Assembly (NCBI RefSeq): GCF_004570385.1
Contig: NZ_SPQL01000005.1
Location: forward strand, 186,001 to 250,000
Length of the DNA stretch: 64,000 bases
Source: Blastococcus sp. CT_GayMR19
Lineage (GTDB): Bacteria > Actinomycetota > Actinomycetes > Mycobacteriales > Geodermatophilaceae
Direction of reading: 5' to 3'
In this document: in pieces, positions 49,501 through 56,013 of the stretch
Numbering within the stretch: the stretch's first letter is position 1
Layout of the letters: the number at the start of each line of letters is the position of its first letter
Position numbers and translations under genes: made by a program
The notes under the pieces: model-generated
Databases searched by the model: none
What the model was told of the DNA's origin: nothing
Seen by the model: only the letters and a program-made list of their open reading frames with translations

Positions 49501-50795
49501 CGGTCGGTGTCGGTCAGCAGGAGGAGGTCGACCTCGCCCGGCGGATGCAGCGCGGTGAGCTGCGCGAGGACGCCGTGCAGCACTCCGACCGTCCGTTCGC
49601 GCGGCCCGATGACGGCCAGCCCACCGGCGGCGCGGAGGTCCACCACTGCCGGGACGTGCGGCGCGCTCTCGGGACGACGTGCGCCGTCGGGCTCGATCCG
49701 GGTGACGCCGATCGTCCCGGGACCGGTCCCGACCCGGATGGTCAGCGCGTCGGCGTCCCCGCGGCTCCGGCTCCAGAGCAGGGAGGAACGCCGCCGTGCG
49801 GCGCCGGCCAGCGTGGCCAGGTCGGGGTGAGCGACGTCCGCGGCGCGTACGCATGAGCGGACCGCGTCGGCCAGGCGGTTCTGCGCGTCGAGCAGCTCGA
49901 GGGCGTGGGCGGCCGCGTCCTTCCGTCCGCTCTGCCGGCCCGACCATCGGTCGGACAGCCACGTGCCCAGCGCGACGACGGGACTCAGCAGGGCGAAGAA
50001 CAGGAACGTCGGCGTGTGCAGGAGCCAGGCCATGAGCACGCCCGCGACCGCCGGAAGGGCGACCGCCACCCAGGCCAGCCGCCGGCGGGGCGGTGGCTCC
50101 GGGGGGCGCGGGAACGTCACCTCCACCTCGGGCCTCGGGGTGGACATGCGCCGGGCCGGGCGCAGCCGCACCCGCCCCCCGGCCGCCGGCGTGAGTGCGG
50201 CGCCCGCCCCGCCCGGGCCGGCGACGCTGACGGCACTGGCGCCGAACCGCAGGACGGCGCCGGCGGGCCAGCTCACCGGTCGCTCGTCCAGGTCCCGATC
50301 GTCCAGACGGCTGCCGTTCGTCGACGACAGGTCGGCGACCGTGATCTCGCCTCCACCGACATGGACCTCGACATGACGGCGGGAGACGTCCGGGTCGTCG
50401 AGCCGGATGGTGGCCTCGCCTCCCCGGCCGAGCACGTGCCGGCCCTGACCCAGCGCGAGGGTCCGGCCGGCGTCGGGCCCGCCCACGACGTGCAACGAGA
50501 GTGCACTGGCACCGCGGCCCGCCACGACGCGCGGCACGGGCCGTCCCAGCCCCAGCACCGCCCCGTGTGCGAGCTCGGCCGCCGTGAGCGGAACGTCGTC
50601 ATCGAGCCGGGTCGACCCGGCCCAGAGCCCGGGGATCTCGCTGCCGAGCTCCCGCCCGAGGCAGGGCAGCACGGTGCCGAGGGTCGCGTCCTCCGCGGCC
50701 GTCACCTCCAGGTCGACCGCGCCGCCGACCACGACGACGGTCCAGCGTCGGGTGGAGCGCGCTGCCGTCGGCTCGGACGTCGAGAGTCGGATCAC
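46503..50795 (-). CDS. FHA-domain FtsK/SpoIIIE ATPase, EccC/EssC-like type VII secretion motor
   Basis: This 1430-residue protein starts with a ubiquitin-like/FHA region (FHA at ~98-193, with VLGRGG, SRRHVEV and STNGS). Two transmembrane helices follow (~240-258 and 263-281). Then come three FtsK/SpoIIIE-type ATPase domains. Domain 1 has an intact P-loop AGTTGSGKSELLQT near 655 and Walker B VIVVDEFATLADE. Domains 2 (~990, GPRSGRTT) and 3 (~1255, GPPGSGRST) have arginine for the P-loop lysine. The plan matches EssC (FHA plus ATPases) more than mycobacterial EccC. GTG 50795 is divergent from a WXG100-like gene, its likely substrate. No EccB, EccD, EccE or mycosin gene is nearby. Confidence 0.88.
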   Translation of the reverse strand: MIRLSTSEPTAARSTRRWTVVVVGGAVDLEVTAAEDATLGTVLPCLGRELGSEIPGLWAGSTRLDDDVPLTAAELAHGAVLGLGRPVPRVVAGRGASALSLHVVGGPDAGRTLALGQGRHVLGRGGEATIRLDDPDVSRRHVEVHVGGGEITVADLSSTNGSRLDDRDLDERPVSWPAGAVLRFGASAVSVAGPGGAGAALTPAAGGRVRLRPARRMSTPRPEVEVTFPRPPEPPPRRRLAWVAVALPAVAGVLMAWLLHTPTFLFFALLSPVVALGTWLSDRWSGRQSGRKDAAAHALELLDAQNRLADAVRSCVRAADVAHPDLATLAGAARRRSSLLWSRSRGDADALTIRVGTGPGTIGVTRIEPDGARRPESAPHVPAVVDLRAAGGLAVIGPRERTVGVLHGVLAQLTALHPPGEVDLLLLTDTDRLRDWEWARWLPHLDTGAVHVRHTGASGTEAQQEDEALHAWLTGITARRRAAAGPSGRHATPLGWLVVVVDRPLDARLAAALRGAVDAGILTLAVADSVADLPVTVDAALRLSGETGDVGVLSRQAVADQSSIVVDRLPRSVAAQFARDLAALSPVTSDKSLPRRVRLLDLPVAGLRLCEDGAATGSWSRSRDRLVATLGRTAEGPVEIDLCRQGPHALVAGTTGSGKSELLQTLIAGLALNHPPDRCSFLLVDYKGGAAFAEAAALPHTVGLVTDLDGQTTARALRSLGAELTRREAILATHQVSDIAALPDEVDLARLVIVVDEFATLADELPSFVPGLVSIAQRGRSLGVHLVLATQRPGGVVSPEIRANCTLRICLRTTDETDSRDVLGTTDAAHLPVDLPGRAYLRVGSGAPVALQVARVASSASRVPDPGPGPEIRRWAWPYRAEAPPDPAASGQETDLALLCRAVARRTGTDGVPTPHRPWRPPLAERIPAESLDGPADRNPGASDVDDASPRGARRSTRLRIGLVDRPDGQTQEPLELDLADGGTWLAVGGPRSGRTTLLRSVLSESVRRLGPADLHVHVLEAGAGALGTEAAALPHTGTTVGGEDVLRAVRLVDRLAQEVAARRAAATPGAGWPLILLLVDGAESICTVLDDADPGRGSAHLLRLARDGAAVGLTCILTADRAVPGGRLAAVAGRRLVLPLPDRADYAVAGVPARAVPGHRPPGRALLGEEALECQLALPRPPEPRAADQWFPLPLRIADLPSDPLLDVPHDLRSGVLPAPGTAGSLPLPIGPGGDTGDVLEVDLLRTGGLLVTGPPGSGRSTALDAFSAHLQAVGVAVLRLGAAPAGTPVEADLVWLDPGDGTGMAAWVAELDGRPGVVVADDVGTPAEFPALGRLPALGSRGGIALLAAAAPGHLSGHYQGPIASLRRGRSGLLLCPGPGDAELLAIRLPRTPLPVRPGSGWLVTGVGMERVQVARRRAPVPVAVGSR

Positions 50796-50844
50796 CGGGC
50801 GATCCTGACCGCTGCCCCGGCAGCGCGGGACCCGAGGACGCCGA

Positions 50845-50872
50845 CCTGTGGACAACCACCGGCCTGTGGACA
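50845..50872. promoter_or_regulatory. Two direct CCTGTGGACA repeats, DnaA-box-like
   Basis: CCTGTGGACA occurs at 50845-50854 and 50863-50872 in the 150-bp gap between the divergent FtsK-like and WXG100 genes. TGTGGACAA within the first is the exact complement of the actinobacterial DnaA box TTGTCCACA; the second differs by one base. Regulation by DnaA or another factor is inferred. Confidence 0.45.
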
Positions 50873-50945
50873 GCGCGGACGGCGCAGCGGCCCGCCGCCC
50901 TACCGTTCGCCCCGACCGGGAGGGACCCGGATCGGAGGAGGACCC

Positions 50946-51239
50946 GTGAAGGTCGACATCGCCACCCTGCAGTCCATGGCCGGCCAGTGCCGGTCGGAGG
51001 CGGCCGACACCGCCGGAAGGCACGCCACCCTGTCGAGCAGCATCAACACGTCGGTGCTCGACGGGTGGACCGACAGCCAGGCCGCCGTCCAGTTCAGCGA
51101 GCTCTACGAGCAGTGGCGGATGTCTGCCCAGGGGGTCAGCGACGCCCTGACCGGCATGGGTTCGCTGCTCACGAGCGTGGCCGGGTCCTACCAGCAGCAC
51201 GAGGCCGACATGGCGGCCCGCATCGGCGCGCTGATCTGA
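50946..51239 (+). CDS. WXG100-family (ESAT-6-like) protein
   Basis: This 97-residue helical hairpin protein has helix 1 (VDIATLQSMAGQCRSEAAD) and a turn at GWTDSQAA where classical members have W-x-G. Helix 2 (FSELYEQWRMSAQGVSDAL) follows. A C-terminal SYQQHEADM gives a YxxxE motif, the type VII secretion signal. GTG 50946 is preceded by GGAGGAGG. It is divergent from the EccC/EssC-like gene. A single WXG100 gene suggests a homodimer. A strong terminator follows. Confidence 0.87.
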   Translation: MKVDIATLQSMAGQCRSEAADTAGRHATLSSSINTSVLDGWTDSQAAVQFSELYEQWRMSAQGVSDALTGMGSLLTSVAGSYQQHEADMAARIGALI

Positions 51240-51248
51240 GGCCGGCCC

Positions 51249-51282
51249 GCGGCGGACCGGGCCTCCTCGCCCGGTCCGCCGC
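51249..51282 (+). terminator. Terminator hairpin after the WXG100 gene
   Basis: A perfect 14-bp stem (GCGGCGGACCGGGC and complement) with a 6-nt loop (CTCCTC) begins 9 bp after the WXG100 stop. It isolates this monocistronic unit from the MaoC gene. Confidence 0.85.
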
Positions 51283-51453
51283 CGCGACGGCCGCCCGAGC
51301 GGCCCGGGGGCTGGCGGAGGGCCGCCGTATGATCAGCGCCCGTCCAGGCGGGTCACCGGCGCTTCGTGATGGGCAGCTGGCCTTCCGTACCGGTCGGCCC
51401 GCCGTCCCGCGTACCGCCGTACCCCCACGCGTGCGAGGTCGGGAGCGGGTCAG

Positions 51454-51960
51454 ATGCAGTTCGGTCGGTACTACGAGGAGTTCGAGGTCGGGGCCGTCTA
51501 CAGGCACTGGCCCGGGAAGACCGTCACCGAGTACGACGACCACCTGTTCTGCCTGCTCACGATGAACCACCACCCGCTGCACATGGACGCGAACTACGCG
51601 GAGCGGACCACCGACTTCGGCAAGAACGTGGTGGTGGGCAACTACATCTACTCGCTGCTGCTCGGCATGAGCGTTCCCGACGTCTCCGGCAAGGCGATCG
51701 CCAACCTGGAGGTCGAGTCGCTGCGGCACGTCGCCCCGACCTTCCACGGTGACACCATCTACGGCGAGACCACGGTCCTCGACCGGACCGAGTCGAAGTC
51801 CAAGGACGACCGGGGCATCGTGCACGTCGAGACGATCGGCTACAAGCAGGACGGCACGGTCGTCTGCGTCTTCCGCCGCAAGGTCATGGTGCCGAAGCGC
51901 TCCTACGGCGAGAGCCGTGGCGGTGAACAGCCGGGGCGTCCGGAGCCCACACCCCGCTGA
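51454..51960 (+). CDS. MaoC-family dehydratase
   Basis: This 168-residue hot-dog-fold protein should hydrate enoyl-CoA or a similar thioester. EFEVGAVYRHWPGKTVTEYDD is the N-terminal strand, and MNHHPLHMDANYAERTTDFGKNVVVG contains the catalytic-type Asp/His pair. LEVESLRHVAPTFHGDTIYGET follows. Its length matches single-domain MaoC proteins of actinobacteria that act on mesaconyl- or enoyl-CoA. A TATGAT box at 51328-51333 is a plausible promoter with a ~115-nt leader. ATG 51454 is preceded by GGGAGCGGG. Confidence 0.9.
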   Translation: MQFGRYYEEFEVGAVYRHWPGKTVTEYDDHLFCLLTMNHHPLHMDANYAERTTDFGKNVVVGNYIYSLLLGMSVPDVSGKAIANLEVESLRHVAPTFHGDTIYGETTVLDRTESKSKDDRGIVHVETIGYKQDGTVVCVFRRKVMVPKRSYGESRGGEQPGRPEPTPR

Positions 51961-51987
51961 GCCGGCGACAGCCGTGACCGGGACCGG

Positions 51988-52422
51988 TCAGCCGGGCAGG
52001 AGGCCCCACCCCCGGAGGGTCTCCACGAGCAGAGGCGTGCAGTCCAGGGCCGCCAGGACGGCGGCGTCGGCGAACTGCACGTCGGCGGCGTCGTCCCCCG
52101 CGACCGGCACCTCGCCGGGGGTGACCAGCGTGCACGCCAGGTCCACGACGTCGTACACGACGCCGTCCCCCTGGATCCGCACGCGTCCGACCGGCGCTCC
52201 GGCCAGCACCGACAGCCCCGTCTCCTCGCGCACCTCGCGTTCGACGGCCTGCTCCGGGGACTCGCCGGCCTCGACCCGTCCACCCGGCAGCGACCACCGC
52301 CCACGATGCGGTTCCCGGCCGCGCCGGATCAGCAGCAGTCGGCCCGCGGCGTCGTGCACGATCGCGCCCACACAGGGGACGACGGGCAGCGAGACGCCGT
52401 CCGGGGTGCCCGCCGCGTCCAT
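51988..52422 (-). CDS. Nudix hydrolase
   Basis: This 144-residue protein has a full Nudix box starting GGRVEAGESPEQAVE and ending VREETGL, with the metal-binding REVREE core. The first strand is VPCVGAIVHDAAGRLLLIRRG, with RGRWSLPGG leading into the box. It hydrolyses a nucleoside diphosphate linked to an unknown group. ATG 52422 has TAGCCT seven bases upstream (leaderless type). It is convergent with the MaoC gene and divergent from the DUF6758 gene. Confidence 0.92.
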   Translation of the reverse strand: MDAAGTPDGVSLPVVPCVGAIVHDAAGRLLLIRRGREPHRGRWSLPGGRVEAGESPEQAVEREVREETGLSVLAGAPVGRVRIQGDGVVYDVVDLACTLVTPGEVPVAGDDAADVQFADAAVLAALDCTPLLVETLRGWGLLPG

Positions 52423-52429
52423 GCGCGGC

Positions 52430-52435
52430 AGGCTA
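52430..52435 (-). promoter_or_regulatory. Candidate -10 box of the Nudix gene (leaderless)
   Basis: TAGCCT on the minus strand ends 7 nt before the ATG at 52422 with no ribosome binding site between. Confidence 0.42.
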
Positions 52436-52533
52436 CGCAGTACCCACCCGCAGACACGCCGCACGAGCCCGTCGCGGTCGACGCGGTGGGGTTCGCTTGA
52501 CGATTCCGCCCCGCCACAGGACGGTGATGCCCG

Positions 52534-53157
52534 ATGAGCGTGTCGCCGGTCTGCCCACGCTGCGGCGAGGAGTTGGTCGTCCGGCCGGGGTCCTCCGCCC
52601 AGGCCTGGTGCCACCTCCACGGCGCCGTCACCCCCCTCCACCACACGGTGCTCGTCGCGCACGACGCGATCGCCGCGGTGACCGCCGACGCGCGGGTGCC
52701 CGCCTGGGTGCCCGACCCGATGCCGGCCGGCTGGTCGGTGACCGGGCTGGCCTGGGGAGGCGAGCCCGGGGCCCGGGCCATCGTCGTCGACTGCGCCGGG
52801 CCCGCCCCGCTCGGCGGTTCGGCGGAGCTGGTGCTCGTCGCGGAGGAACCCGGCACCGGAGTCGGGTGCGGGTACGCCGGGCTCCCCGGCCTCGATCCCG
52901 GTGACGTGATCGACGGGCCCTCGTCGGTCGACGTCAAGGCCGCCGGTCAGCACGCGCCGCTGTGGGCGGTGCCCACCTCCGACGACCGGGCCGCCTTCGT
53001 CGGTGAGGCCTACGGCGTCTGGCTGTGGCTGGTCACGTGGCCGATGAATGCCGCATGGCTGCTGGCCGAGCAGCTGGTACTGATCGACCTGCGCGACCGC
53101 ATCTACCCCGACCTTCCGCTGGGGCCGCCGAGCGAGCACCTCCTGCCGGGCAAGTAA
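52534..53157 (+). CDS. DUF6758-family protein with N-terminal zinc knuckle
   Basis: This 207-residue protein begins SVSPVCPRCGEELVV and has a further cysteine and histidine in AWCHLHGAVTPLHH, suggesting a small zinc ribbon. The rest contains PAWVPDPMPAGWSVTGLAWGGE, ELVLVAEEPGTGVGCGYAGLPG and the C-terminal PLWAVPTSDDRAAFVGEAYGVWLWLV (given in part). It is conserved in actinobacteria with no known function. It lies upstream of a tiny membrane protein and a PH-domain gene. Confidence 0.75.
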   Translation: MSVSPVCPRCGEELVVRPGSSAQAWCHLHGAVTPLHHTVLVAHDAIAAVTADARVPAWVPDPMPAGWSVTGLAWGGEPGARAIVVDCAGPAPLGGSAELVLVAEEPGTGVGCGYAGLPGLDPGDVIDGPSSVDVKAAGQHAPLWAVPTSDDRAAFVGEAYGVWLWLVTWPMNAAWLLAEQLVLIDLRDRIYPDLPLGPPSEHLLPGK

Positions 53158-53321
53158 CCGGAACCCGGTGGGCCCTTTTCACGACCGGCGCGCCGCCGAT
53201 GGGACGACTGGGACCTGTGTTACCCATGGGACGAATCAGTCCGCCGCACTCTGGCAGACCCTGTCCCGCAGGTTCCGGAGCAGAATCGGAACCTCCCGAA
53301 CGAACACCCACGGAGGTGGCG

Positions 53322-53480
53322 GTGAACCTCAAGAAGGTCGTCACCTGGCTGGTCGTCGCTTTCGTCGTCTTCTACGTGATCCAGGCGCCCGAGGCATCGG
53401 CCCAGATCGTCCGCAACGCCGGCACCGCGCTCGGTGACGCGGCGTCCTCTCTCGCGGCCTTCGTCGGCTCGCTCGTCTAG
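53322..53480 (+). CDS. Small membrane protein (52 residues)
   Basis: This small gene has GTG 53322 with GGAGG five bases upstream. The product starts NLKKVVTWLVVAFVVFYVIQ, a single transmembrane helix or uncleaved signal, and continues APEASAQIVRNAG with a small Ala/Ser-rich amphipathic tail. An alternative GTG lies at 53316. Good ribosome binding site, GC-rich third positions and location before the PH-domain gene support it as real. The function is unknown. Confidence 0.65.
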   Translation: MNLKKVVTWLVVAFVVFYVIQAPEASAQIVRNAGTALGDAASSLAAFVGSLV

Positions 53481-53527
53481 CCCGCCGTGGCCGAGCGTGC
53501 GGGCTTGCGGCCGAGCGGCGCTGCCGC

Positions 53528-54211
53528 GTGACCGGCCCGGCACCGGGACGGCTGCCGTCCCGGGCCAGCAAGGACGCCGCCAAGTACCTGCTCGACGACG
53601 AGGAGCCGGTTCTCACCAGGAGGCGTCACTGGGCCGTCCTGATCGAGCCGACGATGAAGTTCATCCCGGCCTTCGTCGCCGGCGGCTGGCTGTTCCTGCT
53701 CGACCCCGGCAACGAGGTGACCAGCACCGCGGGTCTGCTCGTTCTCGTGGGGGCGCTGGGGTACTACGCCCTGCGCGTCGCCGAGTGGTGGATGCGGCAC
53801 TTCATCGTCACCAAGCGGCGGGTGCTGCTCACCTCGGGCGTCATCGTGCGCACGGTGACGCTGCTGCCGCTGCGCCGGATCACCGACCTGACCTGGCAGG
53901 AGACGCTGCTCGGCCAGGTGCTGGGGTACGGCACCTTCCGCTTCGAGTCCGCCGGCCAGGACCAGGCGCTGCGCCACCTCACCTACATGCCGGACGCCCA
54001 GGGGTTGTACCGGGAGGTCAGCCGGCTGCTGTTCAGCAGCGACTACGGCGGTGCCGCGGCCGGGGACGACGAAGGCAATCCGGAACCGGAATCGCCCCCC
54101 GCGCCGCCGCCTCCCGCCCCGCCGCCTCCCGCGCCGCCGCCTCCCGCCCCGCCGCCCGCCGGCCCGCGGGACAGCGAGCCCATCCCGGGACCCCCGCCGC
54201 CGAACGCATGA
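53528..54211 (+). CDS. Membrane protein with bacterial PH domain (YdbS/YdbT type)
   Basis: This 227-residue protein has two hydrophobic segments (~residues 45-60 and 66-80: VAGGWLFLLD, then LLVLVGALGYYALRV). The bPH2 domain at ~85-170 has WWMRHFIVTKRRVLLTSGVI, LLPLRRITDLTWQETLLGQVLGYG (in part) and GQDQALRHLTYMPD. The C-terminal tail is a Pro/Ala repeat (APPPP) made of four 15-bp tandem DNA units. Start ATG or GTG at 53528. The function is unknown. Confidence 0.85.
   Translation: MTGPAPGRLPSRASKDAAKYLLDDEEPVLTRRRHWAVLIEPTMKFIPAFVAGGWLFLLDPGNEVTSTAGLLVLVGALGYYALRVAEWWMRHFIVTKRRVLLTSGVIVRTVTLLPLRRITDLTWQETLLGQVLGYGTFRFESAGQDQALRHLTYMPDAQGLYREVSRLLFSSDYGGAAAGDDEGNPEPESPPAPPPPAPPPPAPPPPAPPPAGPRDSEPIPGPPPPNA
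54101..54160 (+). repeat. Four 15-bp tandem repeats coding for proline-rich tail
   Basis: Units at 54101, 54116, 54131 and 54146 alternate GCGCCGCCGCCTCCC and GCCCCGCCGCCTCCC, the last one degenerate. They encode the APPPP repeats of the PH-domain protein. Copy number is likely to vary between strains. Confidence 0.85.
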
Positions 54212-54254
54212 GCCCGCCGGGTGGGCCACGACGCCGTGCGGCAGGCTGGGCGTG

Positions 54255-55112
54255 ATGCTGATCGATCTGCACACCCACTCCTCGGTCTCCGACGGCACCG
54301 AGACCCCGGCCGAGCTCATGGCGACGGCGCGGGCGGCGGGGCTGGACGTGGTGGCCCTCACCGACCACGACACGACCGCCGGCTGGGCGGCGGCCGACGC
54401 GGCGAGGCCGCCGGGGCTCACCGTCGTCCCCGGCATGGAGCTGTCCTGCCGCTGGTTCCCGTCGGACGCGCCCCCGATCAGCGTCCACCTGCTCGCCTAC
54501 CTCTTCGACCCGCTCGACCCGGGCTTCGTGGCCGAGCGCGCCCGCCTCCGCGACGAACGGCTGGGCCGGGCCGAGCGGATCGTCGCCGCACTGGCCGCCG
54601 ACGGTCACCCGGTCGTCTGGGAGGAGATCGTCGCCGGGTGCGCCGGCGGGGTGGTCGGCCGCCCCCACGTCGCCCGGGCGTTGGTGGACGCCGGAGTCGT
54701 CGCCTCGGTCGACGACGCCTTCGCCACCCTCCTGCACCACCGCAGCCCGTACTACGTCACGAAGGCGGACACCGACGCACGGGAGGGCATCGCGCTGATC
54801 CGCGCGGCCGGCGGGGTCCCGGTGTTCGCCCACGGCCTGGCGACGAACCGGGGCCGGACCGTGGGGGACGAGGCCATCGCGGCCATGGCCGAGGCGGGGC
54901 TGCTCGGCCTGGAGGTCGACCACCCCGACCACACTCCCGACCAGAGCGCGCAGCTGCGCGGCCTGGCCGCCGACCTCGGCCTCATCAGCACCGGCTCCAG
55001 CGACTACCACGGCACCAACAAGCAGACCGCGATCGCCGTCTGCACCACGGAGCCCGCCGAGTTCGAGGCGCTGCTGGCGGCCGGCACGGGCAGCGCGCCC
55101 TACCGCGACTGA
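54255..55112 (+). CDS. PHP-domain phosphoesterase
   Basis: This 285-residue metal-dependent phosphatase has the four PHP motifs: LIDLHTHSSVSDGT (residues 2-15), ALTDHDTTAG near 36, VPGMELSC near 62 and the C-terminal STGSSDYHG near 258. It resembles 3',5'-nucleoside-bisphosphate phosphatases (Trpp/YciV type), which degrade pAp and RNA fragments. ATG 54255 is preceded by GTG 54252 in frame. CAGGCT seven bases before is a possible leaderless -10. Confidence 0.88.
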   Translation: MLIDLHTHSSVSDGTETPAELMATARAAGLDVVALTDHDTTAGWAAADAARPPGLTVVPGMELSCRWFPSDAPPISVHLLAYLFDPLDPGFVAERARLRDERLGRAERIVAALAADGHPVVWEEIVAGCAGGVVGRPHVARALVDAGVVASVDDAFATLLHHRSPYYVTKADTDAREGIALIRAAGGVPVFAHGLATNRGRTVGDEAIAAMAEAGLLGLEVDHPDHTPDQSAQLRGLAADLGLISTGSSDYHGTNKQTAIAVCTTEPAEFEALLAAGTGSAPYRD

Positions 55113-55136
55113 CCCGGAACCGTCGTACCCCGCGGC

Positions 55137-55142
55137 TACCGT
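55137..55142 (+). promoter_or_regulatory. Candidate -10 box of the RecB-like nuclease gene (leaderless)
   Basis: TACCGT ends 7 nt before the ATG at 55150. This favours that ATG over the GTG at 55141, which overlaps the box. Confidence 0.42.
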
Positions 55143-55149
55143 GACCGGC

Positions 55150-56007
55150 ATGACCGTCGGCGGGCAGCGCACCCAGCTCGAGATGCCCGGCATGCCCCGG
55201 CGGCTCTTCTCGGCGACGCCGAGCAAGCTCGCCTCCTTCGCCGACTGCCCCCGCCGCTACCGGTACGCCTACGTCGACCGCCCGACGCCGCCGAAGGGCC
55301 CGGCGTGGGCGCACAACACCGTCGGGGCCGCGGTGCACGCCGCGCTCCGCTCGTGGTGGGACCTCCCGGTGCAGAAGCGGACGACGGCGGCGGCCCGCCA
55401 GCTGCTCTACGCGGCGTGGTCGCAGAACGGCTTCCGGGATCCCGAGCAGGCCGACCGCTGGCGGGCCCGCGCGGCCGGGTGGCTGACCGAGTACGTCCCG
55501 ACACTGGACCCGACCGACGAGCCCGTGGGCAACGAGCGAACGGTCGGTGCCACGACGGAACGGCTGGCGATCTCCGGCCGGGTCGACCGGATCGACCAGC
55601 GGGGCGACGAGCTCGTGGTCGTCGACTACAAGACCGGCCGCGCCGTGTGCACCGACGACGAGGCGCGCGGGTCGCCGGCGCTCGCCGCCTACGTCCTCGG
55701 CGTCCGTCGCACGCTGCGCCGGCCCTGCACCCGCGTCGAGCTGCACCACCTGCCCAGCGGCACCGTGGCGGCCTTCGAGCACACCGAGCGGTCGCTGGCC
55801 AACCACGTCCGCCGCGCGGAGGACATCGCCGTCGACATCACCGCGGCCACCGAGAGGATGGCGGCGGGAGAGGAGCCGGACGCCGCCTTCCCGGCGGTCC
55901 CGGGCGTGCAGTGCAGCTGGTGCGACTTCCGGCCGAGCTGCCCGACCGGTCAGGCCGCGGTGCCCGCCCGCGAGACGTGGAGCTTCCTCGCCGAGGACGA
56001 CGCCTGA
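55150..56007 (+). CDS. RecB/Cas4-like PD-(D/E)XK nuclease with iron-sulfur cysteines
   Basis: This 285-residue protein has one cysteine in the N-terminal FADCPRRYRYAYV and three at the C-terminus (CSWCDFRPSC). This is the AddB/Cas4-type [4Fe-4S] staple. The nuclease core shows GRVDRID and VVDYKTG (D-x-K), preceded by a conserved HAAL segment. It is a RecB-family exonuclease of the type seen singly in actinobacteria (Rv2119-like). No CRISPR array or cas gene is near, so a repair role is more likely than adaptation. The start could also be GTG 55141. Confidence 0.88.
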   Translation: MTVGGQRTQLEMPGMPRRLFSATPSKLASFADCPRRYRYAYVDRPTPPKGPAWAHNTVGAAVHAALRSWWDLPVQKRTTAAARQLLYAAWSQNGFRDPEQADRWRARAAGWLTEYVPTLDPTDEPVGNERTVGATTERLAISGRVDRIDQRGDELVVVDYKTGRAVCTDDEARGSPALAAYVLGVRRTLRRPCTRVELHHLPSGTVAAFEHTERSLANHVRRAEDIAVDITAATERMAAGEEPDAAFPAVPGVQCSWCDFRPSCPTGQAAVPARETWSFLAEDDA

Positions 56008-56013
56008 ACCCGC

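Noticed and set aside
54101-54160. CRISPR-like repeat array
   Set aside because: Units are 15 bp, head-to-tail, without spacers, and in frame within a coding sequence.
55150-56007. Cas4 and hence a CRISPR adaptation locus
   Set aside because: The protein has Cas4-like cysteines but no repeat array or other cas gene occurs in the window; stand-alone RecB-like nucleases of this type are common in actinobacteria.
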